Source: Heliorestis acidaminivorans (GTDB lineage: Bacteria; Bacillota; Desulfitobacteriia; Heliobacteriales; Heliobacteriaceae). Taken from it: a stretch of DNA of 64,000 nt. Positions 26,566 through 36,517 of this stretch are shown here, piece by piece; position 1 is the first letter of the stretch; the number at the start of each line of letters is the position of its first letter. The notes under the pieces were generated by a model. It did no database searches. It was not told where the DNA came from and was given only the letters and a program-made list of their open reading frames with translations. The stretch covers positions 372,001-436,000 of the forward strand of contig NZ_WBXO01000001.1 of the NCBI RefSeq assembly GCF_008933955.1, written 5' to 3'. The translations under genes and the position numbers were made by a program.

Positions 26566-27644
26566 CAAGCTTCCCCCTTTTCGCTCTGCTTCTTGCTTCG
26601 CAGTTGACCGCAAGCAGCATCAATATCAGTGCCCCGTTCTTCCCGAATAACAGCTTCTAAGCCTCGTCCTTTTAACTCTTGTACAAACTTTCGAAGTGAT
26701 TCTTGCGCTGGTCTTTGTGCGCCACTTTCTTGCACGGGATTAACAGGGATAATATTTAAGTGGATAGGCCATCTGTGAAAAATATGAGCTAGCTTTTTGG
26801 CGTCTTCAAGCTTATCATTAACACCTGCAATAAGTGCATATTCCACAGAAAGACGGCGTCTTGTCTTTTCCCAGTATCTTTTGCAAGCTTGTAAAAGAGC
26901 ACTTAGTGGATAGCGTTGATTAACTGGCATCCAGGCACTTCTAAGAGCTTCGTCAACGGCGTGAAGGGAAAGCGCTAAATTTACCTCCCAGCCTTCGTCG
27001 GTAAAACGGTCAATACCAGGTATGATCCCAGCTGTTGATACAGTAATTCTTCTCTGTCCGATGGCTTGTCCTTGAGGATGCGTTAGTATTTGAATCGCTT
27101 TTTTTACAGCATCATAGTTTAACAAGGGCTCACCCATACCCATAAAAACTATGTTTGTTACTTTGAAGTCATCATCTTGCTTTCTTTTTTCAGCTGTAAT
27201 ATCAAGAACCTGCCCTACAATCTCTGCAGTAGTCAGATTACGAGTAAAACCTTCTTTCCCTGTGGCACAAAATTTGCAAGCTAGTGGACAGCCCACTTGC
27301 GTTGATAAACAAAGTGTCACACGTTGGCGGCTTTGTTGGCGCTGATAAGGCATTAAAACTGTTTCGATGAACTCATTATCTTCAAGCTTCCATAAGTATT
27401 TTTCTGTACCATCTCGAGAGATCTGTTTTTTTTCTATTTGTAGTGGTTTTAGTAGCTTTTCTTCAACTATTTCTTTGCGCAATGATTGTGGTAAATCAGT
27501 CATTTCTTCACTATTTACGACAGCTTGAGCTTGAAGCCAGGCAAAAATTTGCTTGCCTCTGTATTTGGGATGACCATGCCTTTGTAGGTAGTCGCCTATT
27601 TCTTCTGGTAGCATTTCTCGAAAAGAGGGAGTTGCTGAGACCAA
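26565..27644 (-). CDS. rlmN: Dual-specificity RNA methyltransferase RlmN
   Basis: Radical-SAM enzyme that methylates C2 of A2503 in 23S rRNA and A37 of some tRNAs. The 359-residue protein carries the iron-sulfur motif with Cys119, Cys123 and Cys126 (CPLACKFC), the GMGEPL SAM segment and a C-terminal Cys in AACGQL that would carry the methyl group. The start is a TTG at 27644 following AAGGAGG by ten bases. Overlaps prpC by one base. Confidence 0.96.
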   Translation of the reverse strand: MVSATPSFREMLPEEIGDYLQRHGHPKYRGKQIFAWLQAQAVVNSEEMTDLPQSLRKEIVEEKLLKPLQIEKKQISRDGTEKYLWKLEDNEFIETVLMPYQRQQSRQRVTLCLSTQVGCPLACKFCATGKEGFTRNLTTAEIVGQVLDITAEKRKQDDDFKVTNIVFMGMGEPLLNYDAVKKAIQILTHPQGQAIGQRRITVSTAGIIPGIDRFTDEGWEVNLALSLHAVDEALRSAWMPVNQRYPLSALLQACKRYWEKTRRRLSVEYALIAGVNDKLEDAKKLAHIFHRWPIHLNIIPVNPVQESGAQRPAQESLRKFVQELKGRGLEAVIREERGTDIDAACGQLRSKKQSEKGEA

Positions 27645-27648
27645 GGTC

Positions 27649-29001
27649 TTATTTCCTCCTTAGACGAGCTACGAAAAAGCCGTCCGTTTGATAGCGGTGA
27701 GGTAAGATCTGCCAGAAACCTTTGTCGATCTGTCTTTTTTCTTCCTCAGAGAAATCTAGTTCAGGTATATAGGGAAGTAGTTCGTCAGCTTCAAAGTCTG
27801 GATGACGTTGTAAAAAATCTTTTACTTGTTGGAAATTTTCTTCTGGTTCAATAGTACAAGTAGAGTAAACGAGTATTCCACCAGAACGCAAAAGTGGTGC
27901 TAGTCCGTCAAGAATCTTAGCTTGTAAGCTCTTTAAGGAGATAATATCTTTTTCTGTAATGCGATAACGCAATTCTGGCTTTCTTCTCAATACGCCTAAG
28001 CCACTGCAAGGTGCATCTACAAGGATACGATCTACTTGACCGTGAAGATCTTTAGGCGGCTCTTGAGCGTCAACTCTACTTATAGTTACACTATTAATGC
28101 CTAGTCGTTCACAATTTTGACGAATAAGTCCTAATTTGTGAGGATGAATATCCCAAGCGTGGATTGTTCCTTCATCTTTGGAGAGTTCAGCAAGATGAGT
28201 CGTTTTGCCACCTGGGGCCGAACAGGCGTCGATAATTGTTTCACCTGGCTGTGGATTAAGAATAGGTGCTATAACCATAGAGCTTTCATCTTGTACGGTA
28301 AATAAACCTTCCCAAAAGCCTGGCAGGGCTGTAATAGCCGAGGGGGCACTTAATTTTAAGCCTACTGTTGAAAAAGCTGTTTCCTTAGCTTCTATTTGCT
28401 CTTTAGCAAAATCCTCTAATAGCTCTTGCCGATCTATGCGCAAAGCGTTGACCCGTATAGAAACAGAAGCTGATTGGTTGTTTCTTTCACAGATTGCTCT
28501 TGTTTTCTCTAGGCCATACTGTTTGACCCACCGTTCAACTAGCCACTTAGGATGAGATTCAACAACAACAAGATATTGCAAGGGATTAGCTTCCCAAGTA
28601 GGCCAAATAATACTTTCTTTTCTTGCCAGTTGGCGCATTACACCATTAACAAGAGCTATAAACTTCCCTTTTAGCAAACCTTTAGCTTGCTCTACTGTTT
28701 CATTCGTTGCCACTTCTTTAGGTACACGATCTAGAAAAAGCACTTGATAAAAGCCCAGTCTGAGTATTCTTCTAATTTCTTTGGGCAATTTACCGGGCCT
28801 TTCTAGAAATTGATTGATAGCGTAGTCTAGCGCATTTTGACGTCGCAACACACCAAGAACGAGTTCAGTAACAAATGCTCGATCAAGTCTAGCCAGATTG
28901 CTTTTGTTCAATAGATGGGTTAATTGTAAATTAGCATAAGCTTGTCTTTCTTCTACCGCTGCAAGTACCTGGTAGGCTACCTGGCGAGCAGATTCTTTCA
29001 T
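27649..29001 (-). CDS. rsmB: 16S rRNA (cytosine967-C5)-methyltransferase RsmB
   Basis: Fmu/Sun family methyltransferase acting on C967 of 16S rRNA. An N-terminal NusB-like helical domain (ARQVAYQVLAAVEE) is followed by the SAM domain with DACSAPGGKTTHLAEL and the two catalytic cysteines in DAPCSGLG and YSTCTIEPEEN. I use the ATG at 29001, seven bases after GAGG; a TTG lies one codon earlier. 450 residues, normal. Next to DUF116 and fmt, a standard arrangement. Confidence 0.96.
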   Translation of the reverse strand: MKESARQVAYQVLAAVEERQAYANLQLTHLLNKSNLARLDRAFVTELVLGVLRRQNALDYAINQFLERPGKLPKEIRRILRLGFYQVLFLDRVPKEVATNETVEQAKGLLKGKFIALVNGVMRQLARKESIIWPTWEANPLQYLVVVESHPKWLVERWVKQYGLEKTRAICERNNQSASVSIRVNALRIDRQELLEDFAKEQIEAKETAFSTVGLKLSAPSAITALPGFWEGLFTVQDESSMVIAPILNPQPGETIIDACSAPGGKTTHLAELSKDEGTIHAWDIHPHKLGLIRQNCERLGINSVTISRVDAQEPPKDLHGQVDRILVDAPCSGLGVLRRKPELRYRITEKDIISLKSLQAKILDGLAPLLRSGGILVYSTCTIEPEENFQQVKDFLQRHPDFEADELLPYIPELDFSEEEKRQIDKGFWQILPHRYQTDGFFVARLRRK

Positions 29002-29011
29002 CAAAGCACCT

Positions 29012-29842
29012 CTAACTGATAATTTTGCTAGTCCTGGTTTTTTTTAGCACTTTTCTCGAAGAAGATGGACTTTCTATTTGCCAACCTTGTCGATCTCCGT
29101 AAAGAAAAAAGCGAATTGCTTCTTCCACTTTTTCTAAGTTTACTCGTGTATTATAGCAAGGACCTTCGGGCCGATCATTTAATACTCCAATTACGGGAAT
29201 CCGATCGATATCTTGAATACCGCTAGTAAGATCTCTTTCACAGGCAACAGCTACAATCGCCTGAGGAGCTCGCTCCATAATCATTTTGCGAGCCCATGTT
29301 CCTCCCGATACGATAGTAAGCACGACACCGTAGCGATTAGCTAAGCGCTTTAATTCATCAACAGGACAAGCTCCACATTCTTTGCAATTGTTAATATCAA
29401 GCGTGATCTTGTAAGGGCAACTAGATTTTTGTAAACAATGAGGCCCTAAGATCATGATTCTTTCTGGTGAAATATTGAACTCTCTTGTCTTTATTAACTG
29501 GTTACTTACTTCAATAAAGCTACTTTTAAGACGATCTGACGATATACCTAAAACTTTAGCTAGTACCAAAGCTAAAGGAAATAAGACATTAGTAGCCATG
29601 CGAGTCCATCGATATAACTGCGGTATAGCCCTATCTTGCCAGATAGAAAAGATCATTGCTGCAATTCCAAAGGCAATGATTAGAATAAGAACCAGAAAAA
29701 CAAGACCAATGAGACCAATCAAAGCCTGATTCCACAGGTGATCTTGATAATTAATGGTATACCACCCAAGTAACAGAAGAGATAGTACAGTAACGAAGCT
29801 TACAATCATTAAGCCAATAAACAATCTTTTGCGTATGTGCAT
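29012..29842 (-). CDS. DUF116 membrane protein
   Basis: 276-residue protein of the DUF116 family, commonly found beside fmt and rsmB in Clostridia; function unknown. Two hydrophobic helices occupy about residues 8-30 and 38-68. The soluble C-terminal part has a cysteine set typical of the family, PHCLQKSSCPYK followed by CKECGACP, which might bind metal, then the conserved GGTWARKMI and VACERDL blocks and GVLNDRPEGPCYNT. The ATG follows GGAGAGGTG. Cotranscription with fmt is likely from the 29-base gap. Confidence 0.85.
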   Translation of the reverse strand: MHIRKRLFIGLMIVSFVTVLSLLLLGWYTINYQDHLWNQALIGLIGLVFLVLILIIAFGIAAMIFSIWQDRAIPQLYRWTRMATNVLFPLALVLAKVLGISSDRLKSSFIEVSNQLIKTREFNISPERIMILGPHCLQKSSCPYKITLDINNCKECGACPVDELKRLANRYGVVLTIVSGGTWARKMIMERAPQAIVAVACERDLTSGIQDIDRIPVIGVLNDRPEGPCYNTRVNLEKVEEAIRFFLYGDRQGWQIESPSSSRKVLKKTRTSKIIS

Positions 29843-29871
29843 TCTTCACCTCTCCTGTCATTTATGGGGCT

Positions 29872-30810
29872 TTAGGTGAAACAGTATCCTTTTGCAATTC
29901 TACGTCCACGAACATAAGCACCAGCCGTCATGGTTTTACTACCAGCAGGACGTACTTCTTGTAGCCAGTAAAGCCCCTGCCCAGTCGCTACAGCTACTTC
30001 TTCTCCTGTTATAGCTATAATTTCACCAGGCTGACCGTTGCCTTCTAAAGCGAGGCCTTCTTTACGCAAGCACCCTTTGAATACTTTTACTATTTTTCCA
30101 TTATCTTTCATGGAGGCACCTGGCCAAGGATTCATGCCTCGAACTTGGTTATGGATTTTTTCAGCCGATTCTTGCCAATTTATTTGCTCATCTTCTACAT
30201 AGAGCATGGAAGCATATGTAGCCTCCTCATGATTTTGTGGCTGTGGTTTTAATTGCCCTTGCTCTAACTTTTTCAGTGTTTTCACTAACAAAGATGCTCC
30301 CACAAGAGCCAATTGATCATGGACTTTACCGACTGTATCATCTTCGTGAACTGCTATTTTTTCTTGTAGCAACATATCGCCTTCGTCAAGACCTTCACTC
30401 ATGAGCATTGTAGTAATGCCCGTTTCTTGTTCTCCTGCCATAACAGCTCTATGAATCGGAGCAGCACCTCTGTAAGCTGGTAGTAAAGAAGCATGTACAT
30501 TAATCCAGCCTTTTGGTAAAGCTTTTAAAAGATCAGGCGGCAAAATTCTACCAAAAGCTACAACAACACCTAGATCTATTTTTTCTTTCTGTAGAATTTC
30601 TATAAAATCTTGATCGAGCTTAGCAGGATGAAGCACTGGTATTGACAATTCTTGAGCTACCTTTTTGACAGGGCTCGGCATTGTTTTCTGACCTCGACCT
30701 CGCTTGCGATCAGGACGAGATACTACAAGAGGAATCTCATAACCTGCTTCAACTAGGGCCTGTAAAGTAGGAACTGCAAAATCGGGTGTTCCCATGAAAA
30801 GGATGCGCAT
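29872..30810 (-). CDS. fmt: Methionyl-tRNA formyltransferase
   Basis: Formylates the initiator Met-tRNA using 10-formyl-tetrahydrofolate. The 312-residue protein has MRILFMGTPDFAVPTL, the SRPDRKRGRG loop, the catalytic NVHASLLPAYRGAAPIHRA block with Asn, His and the later Asp in GLDEGD, and a C-terminal OB-like domain. The ATG at 30810 lies two bases after the def gene, so def and fmt are coupled, as is usual. Confidence 0.97.
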   Translation of the reverse strand: MRILFMGTPDFAVPTLQALVEAGYEIPLVVSRPDRKRGRGQKTMPSPVKKVAQELSIPVLHPAKLDQDFIEILQKEKIDLGVVVAFGRILPPDLLKALPKGWINVHASLLPAYRGAAPIHRAVMAGEQETGITTMLMSEGLDEGDMLLQEKIAVHEDDTVGKVHDQLALVGASLLVKTLKKLEQGQLKPQPQNHEEATYASMLYVEDEQINWQESAEKIHNQVRGMNPWPGASMKDNGKIVKVFKGCLRKEGLALEGNGQPGEIIAITGEEVAVATGQGLYWLQEVRPAGSKTMTAGAYVRGRRIAKGYCFT

Positions 30811-30812
30811 AC

Positions 30813-31271
30813 TTATCTCTCCTGTAAAGGACCTCGTTGGGTCCGATCAATAAAAAGAATCCCATCAAGATGATCAATTTCATGTTGTAAAGCACGGCTA
30901 AGTAATTCTGTACCTTCAATAAAGAATTCTTTGCCATAACGATCTTGTGCTTTCACCTTCACCCAGGCATGTCGCTCTACTTCTTCAGTAAATTCAGGTA
31001 CTGATAAACATCCTTCTAACTCTTGAAGAGTTCCTTTGTACTCCATTAGAACAGGGTTTACCAATTCAACTGGTCCCTGCCCCACATCAATAACAACTAC
31101 ACGCTTAGCAATACCAATCTGTGGTGCTGCTAGGCCGACACCTTGAGCAGACACCATAGTTTCTACCATATTATCAAGAAGTCGACCTAAATTTTCGTTA
31201 AATTTAGTCACTTCTCGAGCTTTTTCTCTAAGGGCAGGATGACCTACTGTTAGTATTTCATAAATAGCCAA
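30813..31271 (-). CDS. def: Peptide deformylase
   Basis: Removes the formyl group from new polypeptides; iron or zinc metalloenzyme. The three conserved motifs are visible: GVGLAAPQIG, EGCLSVPE with the metal Cys, and the HEIDHLDG helix with two metal His and catalytic Glu. 152 residues. The start is a TTG at 31271 seven bases after AAGGAGG. It lies between priA and fmt. Confidence 0.97.
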   Translation of the reverse strand: MAIYEILTVGHPALREKAREVTKFNENLGRLLDNMVETMVSAQGVGLAAPQIGIAKRVVVIDVGQGPVELVNPVLMEYKGTLQELEGCLSVPEFTEEVERHAWVKVKAQDRYGKEFFIEGTELLSRALQHEIDHLDGILFIDRTQRGPLQER

Positions 31272-31299
31272 AATATTTCCTCCTTATTCGCATTCAGAT

Positions 31300-33585
31300 T
31301 TATAAGTCACTGCTATCAATTGAGATACTCAAGGCTACTCCTTTGGGCTTCCTTTTTTGTTCTTGATAACTATGTTTTGTTAATCTAATAAGATATCGCA
31401 AAAGATCTGTTCCCGTTCCCTCTAGACGAGCTGTAACCATCCAGCGAAAACGCTCTTCCACACGGTGGATTGATGCAGGCGCTGGTCCCCAGACGTCGAG
31501 AGGGATATTTACTTCTTTGCTTATATGATTAAGTATCTCTGTCCAGTTTTGTGCTGCTGATTGCACTTCTTCGTCCTCAGCTCCTGTAAATAAGAACTGA
31601 GCTAACCTAGAGTAGGGTGGGTAGCCAAGCTGATGACGTATCTGTATTTCTCGATAATAAAAAGACAAGTAGTCATGATTTTTTACAGCTTCTAAGCAGT
31701 AATGTTCAGGACAGTAGCTTTGTAAAAAGACTTCTCCGATTTTTTCTGCCCGCCCTGCTCGACCAGCTACTTGCGATAGCAATTGAAAAGTTCTTTCAGC
31801 AGCTCTAAAATCGGATACATGTAAGGACGCATCAGCAGAGAGTACACCAACTAAGGTGACGCGAGGAAAATCAAGACCTTTGGCGATCATTTGTGTGCCA
31901 ATCAAAATAGGCGCTTCTCCACGAGCAAATTTATCTATGACTTCTTCCATACTACCACTTTGTTGAGCCACATCTCGATCCATGCGCAAGATAGGGACTT
32001 CCGGGTAGAGGTTCATTAATTCTGCTTCTATCTTTTGAGTACCTGTACCAAAAAATCGAATTGATTTGCTTCGACATTGAGGACAGGTGGTAGGTACAGC
32101 CTCTTTCTTTTGACAGTAATGACAATGTAGCTTTTCTCCACTACGATGGTATACCATCGAGATAGAGCATCTTGAACAGTTTACAATATGTCCACATTCA
32201 CGACAAAGAACAAAAGTGGAAAAACCACGTCTGTTTAAATATAGGATGACCTGTTCCTGCCGTCTCAAACGTTCTTCTATGGCTTTATGCAAGGGCCTTG
32301 AGATCATGCCTTTGTGACCTTCAGATAACTCATGACGCATGTCAACAATCTCTACGATAGGCATCGATTGTCCCCGTGCACGGTTTTTTAGCTCTAATAT
32401 GCTATATAAACCTCTTTTGGCTTTTTCGTAACTTTCTAAGGATGGTGTAGCTGAGCCTAATAAGACAGTAGCGCCATGAATAGTAGCTCTTTGAATAGCT
32501 ACATCTCGAGCATGATATTTAGGGTCTTTTTCTTGTCGATAAGATGGCTCATGTTCTTCATCAACTATGACTAGTCCTAAGTCTGGTAGTGGCGCAAATA
32601 CAGCTGAACGTGCGCCAATGACAATCTCCACTTCTCCGGAGGCAATTCTCTGCCATTCTTTTCTACGCACTGCTTCTGGCAATGCACTATGCAATACAAC
32701 GACCTTCGAACTGCCAAAGCGCTCCATTAAACGACGACCTGTTTGAGGTGTTAGGGCAATTTCAGGGACGAGATAAAGTACTTGCTGATGACGTGCTAGT
32801 ACTTTCTTAGCCGCCTCAATGTACACCTCTGTTTTTCCACTGCCTGTTACACCGTGAAGCAGAAAAATTCGAAAAATCTTTTCTTGCATTGATTTTTCTA
32901 TCTCTTTAAGCACCTTGGCTTGTTCTAAGGTCAGCTGATGCTTCCTTGGTTCCTCTACAATAATTTTAGATGAAGAAGACTTAGGGGAGCTTCTTTTACC
33001 TGAAGAAAGAATTTTTTTTACTTCAACTAGGCGATCTTTTAGAAGTCTCTGCAGAGCTATTGATGTATTCTCACTTTTGTTAGTTAACAAGGTTTTTTTC
33101 TTAATCTTTCTTCCTGCGGCATTATTAAGACGTGTCAATATTTCTGCACTATCAGGATCTAGACCTTGCCAGAGATAAAGCTGTTCTTTGGATAGCTTCT
33201 CTGGTAAGAAAATCCATTCTTGAAGCTTCTTCTCTACTCCCACTGGTGCTATAGCTTTGAGAACTTCCGATTGTGAGCAAAGTAAAGTTTCAGACAGCCA
33301 AGGAACAAGGGATATTAAGTCTTTTTGCAATCTATATTGTTCATTAACAGCCACGATCTTTTGTAAGCTGTGATAAGCTATATGGTCAGGTAGCTCATCG
33401 TCAATCGCCATAATCCAGCCACGAATAACTCGATGATTAAAAGGCACATATACTTCTATGCCAGGCGCAACAAGAGCTCTCATCTCTTCTGGTATAAAAT
33501 AATGGAAGGGGCGATCCAAATTGCTGTGGGTGCTGTCTATAATCACTTGAGCTAAAGACTGTTTTGTTGAGTCCTCTTCCTTCAA
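31300..33585 (-). CDS. priA: Primosomal replication restart helicase PriA
   Basis: 3'-5' helicase that reloads the replisome at stalled forks. The 761-residue protein has an N-terminal DNA-binding region, Walker A GVTGSGKTE, DEEH, the zinc-binding cysteine cluster CRECGHIVNCSRC...CHYCQ...CPQC, and helicase motifs with GTQMIAKGLDFP and QVAGRAGR. The start is a TTG at 33585 after GGAGGTG. It begins the priA-def-fmt unit. Confidence 0.97.
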   Translation of the reverse strand: MKEEDSTKQSLAQVIIDSTHSNLDRPFHYFIPEEMRALVAPGIEVYVPFNHRVIRGWIMAIDDELPDHIAYHSLQKIVAVNEQYRLQKDLISLVPWLSETLLCSQSEVLKAIAPVGVEKKLQEWIFLPEKLSKEQLYLWQGLDPDSAEILTRLNNAAGRKIKKKTLLTNKSENTSIALQRLLKDRLVEVKKILSSGKRSSPKSSSSKIIVEEPRKHQLTLEQAKVLKEIEKSMQEKIFRIFLLHGVTGSGKTEVYIEAAKKVLARHQQVLYLVPEIALTPQTGRRLMERFGSSKVVVLHSALPEAVRRKEWQRIASGEVEIVIGARSAVFAPLPDLGLVIVDEEHEPSYRQEKDPKYHARDVAIQRATIHGATVLLGSATPSLESYEKAKRGLYSILELKNRARGQSMPIVEIVDMRHELSEGHKGMISRPLHKAIEERLRRQEQVILYLNRRGFSTFVLCRECGHIVNCSRCSISMVYHRSGEKLHCHYCQKKEAVPTTCPQCRSKSIRFFGTGTQKIEAELMNLYPEVPILRMDRDVAQQSGSMEEVIDKFARGEAPILIGTQMIAKGLDFPRVTLVGVLSADASLHVSDFRAAERTFQLLSQVAGRAGRAEKIGEVFLQSYCPEHYCLEAVKNHDYLSFYYREIQIRHQLGYPPYSRLAQFLFTGAEDEEVQSAAQNWTEILNHISKEVNIPLDVWGPAPASIHRVEERFRWMVTARLEGTGTDLLRYLIRLTKHSYQEQKRKPKGVALSISIDSSDL

Positions 33586-33670
33586 ACACCCACCTCCGTG
33601 ATCTAAGCAAATCTAATCAACATTATAACAAATCTTTACCTTTTAAGCCAAAGAAAGAGTCTCTTATATG

Positions 33671-33711
33671 AAAAATTGATAAAGCCAGGAGCAATAAGTC
33701 GCTCCTGGCTT
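33671..33711 (-). terminator. Terminator of metK
   Basis: Stem AAGCCAGGAGC/GCTCCTGGCTT of 11 base pairs with an eight-base loop, followed on the minus strand by ATCAATTTTTC, 40 bases after the metK stop. It separates metK from priA. The tail is a little broken, so termination may be partial. Confidence 0.75.
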
Positions 33712-33751
33712 CTTTAGATTTATTGACTTTAGTAAGTATTTTTGCTTTGTA

Positions 33752-34945
33752 TTACAGACCTGCCAACCTTTTCAAGTCTTCCACTTTGTCTAGTCTCTCC
33801 CATGGTAGATCGAGATCTGTTCTACCAAAGTGGCCATAAGCGGCTGTATTACGATAAATAGGTCTTCTTAAGTCAAGTGCTTTAATAATTCCAGCTGGAC
33901 GAAGATCAAAGACTTCTTTGACCCATTCTTCAATTTTTACTTCGTCTACTTTGGCTGTACCAAAAGTATCAACCATAACTGATACAGGTTGAGCTACGCC
34001 AATAGCATAGGCAATCTGGATCTCGCAGCGATCAGCTAATCCTGCTGCTACAATGTTTTTTGCTACGTGACGAGCCGCATAAGCCGCAGAGCGATCTACT
34101 TTCGTGGGATCTTTACCAGAGAAAGCACCACCGCCATGACGAGCCATACCACCATAAGTATCTACAATAATCTTACGTCCCGTCAAGCCTGCATCGCCTT
34201 GAGGACCACCAATGACAAATCTTCCCGTTGGGTTGATAAAGTAGCGTGTCTGTTCATCAATAAGCTCTTGGGGAATGATGGGTACAATCACACGCTCGAT
34301 CAGATCTTTTTGAATCTGTTCGAGTGTTACTTCAGGAGAGTGCTGAGAAGAAATAACAATGGTATCTACACGTACAGGTTTGTTACCTTCGTATTCAACG
34401 GTGACTTGTGTCTTGCCATCAGGACGAAGGTACTCAAGTTCACCAGACTTACGAACTTCTGCAAGTCGACGGGAAAGTTTATGAGATAAAGATATTGGCA
34501 TAGGCATTAGCTCAGGTGTTTCATTAGATGCATAACCAAACATCATACCTTGGTCGCCTGCACCGATAGACTCAATCTCTGAATCGCTCATTTCTCTATT
34601 GCGGTCTTCTAATGCTTTATCAACACCCATAGCGATGTCGGGAGATTGCTCATCAATAGAGGTGAGTACGGCACAAGTCTCGCAGTCGAATCCGAACTTA
34701 GCCCGAGTATAACCAATCTCACGAATGGTCTGACGAACCACTTTGGGAATATCTACGTAACACTGCGTGGTAATTTCACCTGCAACGAGAACTAATCCTG
34801 TTGTAACGGAAGTTTCGCAGGCTACTCGAGCCATAGGATCTTGGGCAAAAATAGCATCTAAAACGGCATCAGAAATCTGATCGGCTACTTTGTCGGGATG
34901 CCCCTCTGTCACAGATTCTGAAGTAAATAAACGCCTACGATTCAA
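33752..34945 (-). CDS. metK: S-adenosylmethionine synthetase
   Basis: Makes SAM from methionine and ATP. The 397-residue protein has [19 protein letters not shown], the [12 protein letters not shown] block, [18 protein letters not shown] and GTAKVDE. The start is a TTG at 34945 with AAGGAGG eight bases before it. No SAM riboswitch is visible upstream; the leader is only about 50 bases from the -10 box. The promoter instead contains a perfect inverted repeat (see below). Confidence 0.97.
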   Translation of the reverse strand: MNRRRLFTSESVTEGHPDKVADQISDAVLDAIFAQDPMARVACETSVTTGLVLVAGEITTQCYVDIPKVVRQTIREIGYTRAKFGFDCETCAVLTSIDEQSPDIAMGVDKALEDRNREMSDSEIESIGAGDQGMMFGYASNETPELMPMPISLSHKLSRRLAEVRKSGELEYLRPDGKTQVTVEYEGNKPVRVDTIVISSQHSPEVTLEQIQKDLIERVIVPIIPQELIDEQTRYFINPTGRFVIGGPQGDAGLTGRKIIVDTYGGMARHGGGAFSGKDPTKVDRSAAYAARHVAKNIVAAGLADRCEIQIAYAIGVAQPVSVMVDTFGTAKVDEVKIEEWVKEVFDLRPAGIIKALDLRRPIYRNTAAYGHFGRTDLDLPWERLDKVEDLKRLAGL

Positions 34946-34993
34946 TGTACGCTCCTCCTTCGACGGCTTTTCACCATCATTCGATATATTGCT

Positions 34994-35023
34994 GTATTAA
35001 TCTACACTTTCCTAGATTAACAA
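34994..35023 (-). promoter_or_regulatory. Promoter of metK
   Basis: Minus-strand TTGTTA (35018-35023) and TAATAC (34994-34999) with an 18-base spacer. The hexamers are acceptable but not ideal. The inverted repeat at 34997-35020 covers the spacer and parts of both boxes. Confidence 0.5.
34997..35020. repeat. Inverted repeat in the metK promoter (operator candidate)
   Basis: Perfect 8-base arms TTAATCTA and TAGATTAA separated by eight bases (CACTTTCC). The repeat lies across the promoter spacer and touches both hexamers, which is the position of an operator bound by a dimeric repressor. The binding protein is unknown to me. Confidence 0.5.
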
Positions 35024-35054
35024 GGAAAGCCACGAAATTCAAGACTTCTCTTTT

Positions 35055-36266
35055 TTATCGTTGTGATAAAAGTTCTTTAATTTTTAATAATATTCGTCTT
35101 GCTACTTCTTTTTTACTCATTATAGCTAAAGGCTCAGCTTGTCCATCTTTATCAAACAATGTAACAATATTCGTATCTACAGCAAATCCTGCTCCAGGAA
35201 TAGTTACATCATTAGCTACAAGCAAATCCAAGTTTTTGGAACGCACCTTTTCTTGGGCGTATTTTTCTAGTTCATCTGTTTCAGCGGCAAAACCAACAAG
35301 AATTTGATCTTTTTTATTCTGACCGAGTTCAGCTAGTATATCGGGGTTTTTAACTAGTTCTAGAATAAATCGATCATCTTTTTTCTTTATTTTCCGATCA
35401 TATTCTTTTAAGGGTCGATAGTCCGCAACGGCGGCCGCTTTAATGACTACGTCTACTTTGTTATAACGCTCCAGCACGGCTGAACGCATTTCCTTGGCAC
35501 TTTCGACATAAATAGCATTTACTTGTCTCGGAGCCGGTAATGCCGTAGGGGCTGATATTAAAGTAACACTTGCACCTAGAGCGACTGCTTCTTCCGCTAA
35601 AGCGTAACCCATCTTACCGGAAGAACGATTGGTAAGATAGCGCACTGGATCTATAGGTTCTCTTGTCCCACCAGCTGTAATGAGTATTTCTTTGCCTGCT
35701 AAAGCTTGAGAGTGACTCATAATTTCCATGATTCTATCTAGAATCTGATCTACTTCCGCCAATCTTCCCTTACCAACGACACCACAAGCTAGAAGACCTT
35801 CAGCGGGGTCTAAGATCATTATGCCCCGCCTGCGCAGAACTTCCATATTCTCTTGAACGGCAGGGTGATCATACATATTTACATTCATGGCAGGTGCTAA
35901 CAATAAAGGTGCTTTCGTCGCCAACAAGGAAGTAGTTAGAAAATCATCAGCAATACCTGCTCTTAGCTTTCCAATTAAGTTAGCTGTAGCTGGTGCAACG
36001 ACGAAAAGGTCTGCCGCTTCTGCGACAGACACATGAGCAACATTCCATTCCTTCGGTTCTTCAAACATTTCTGTAATTACTCTGTTACGAGATAAAGTTT
36101 GAAAAGTTAGAGGCGTAACAAATTTCGTAGCCCCAGCCGTCATAATAACTTGCACATCAGAGCCTAGCTTGATCAAACGACTAACGAGATCACAAGCTTT
36201 ATAGGCCGCAATGCCACCTGTAACGGCAACTACAATTCTTTTCCCTTGTAGACAATGACTGTTCAA
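35055..36266 (-). CDS. coaBC: Phosphopantothenoylcysteine decarboxylase/synthetase
   Basis: Bifunctional enzyme of coenzyme A synthesis. The N-terminal FMN-dependent decarboxylase (CoaC) has VTGGIAAYK, the APAMNVNMY and ATANLIGKLRAGIADD stretches; the C-terminal ligase (CoaB) begins near LITAGGTREPIDPVRYLTNRSSG. 403 residues. The start assigned is a TTG at 36266 only three bases after rpoZ; its ribosome site (GAAGGGCGG) is weak, so the true start is somewhat uncertain. Confidence 0.96.
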   Translation of the reverse strand: MNSHCLQGKRIVVAVTGGIAAYKACDLVSRLIKLGSDVQVIMTAGATKFVTPLTFQTLSRNRVITEMFEEPKEWNVAHVSVAEAADLFVVAPATANLIGKLRAGIADDFLTTSLLATKAPLLLAPAMNVNMYDHPAVQENMEVLRRRGIMILDPAEGLLACGVVGKGRLAEVDQILDRIMEIMSHSQALAGKEILITAGGTREPIDPVRYLTNRSSGKMGYALAEEAVALGASVTLISAPTALPAPRQVNAIYVESAKEMRSAVLERYNKVDVVIKAAAVADYRPLKEYDRKIKKKDDRFILELVKNPDILAELGQNKKDQILVGFAAETDELEKYAQEKVRSKNLDLLVANDVTIPGAGFAVDTNIVTLFDKDGQAEPLAIMSKKEVARRILLKIKELLSQR

Positions 36267-36268
36267 GG

Positions 36269-36478
36269 CTATTTGATGCCGCCCTTCGGTTGTTCATACT
36301 TCACTTTACCTTCAACAATTTCTTGAAGGGCTAAAGTAACTGCTTTTTTGTTCTTATATTGTTCTGGTAGGGAATCTTTTTTTTCTGTCAGAGCTCGTGC
36401 TCTTTTGGCCGCTAAGACGACTAAAGCATATTTGCTATCTACATTTTCCATGAGACGATCTAAAGATGGTTGATTCAT
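36269..36478 (-). CDS. rpoZ: DNA-directed RNA polymerase omega subunit
   Basis: Small subunit that helps assemble RNA polymerase. The 69-residue protein reads MNQPSLDRLMENVDSKYA, the omega signature, then LVVLAAKRARAL. The ATG at 36478 follows AGAGGAGG; an upstream open stretch to 36517 does not look like omega. Arranged gmk-rpoZ-coaBC as in most Bacillota. Confidence 0.95.
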   Translation of the reverse strand: MNQPSLDRLMENVDSKYALVVLAAKRARALTEKKDSLPEQYKNKKAVTLALQEIVEGKVKYEQPKGGIK

Positions 36479-36517
36479 TTTGGGAAGGCCTCCTCTGTAT
36501 TTACGCAAAAAATTCAT

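Noticed and set aside
34946..35054. SAM riboswitch in front of metK
   Set aside because: Only about 110 bases separate metK from coaBC and no S-box core (such as the conserved GA-rich and kink-turn blocks) is seen.
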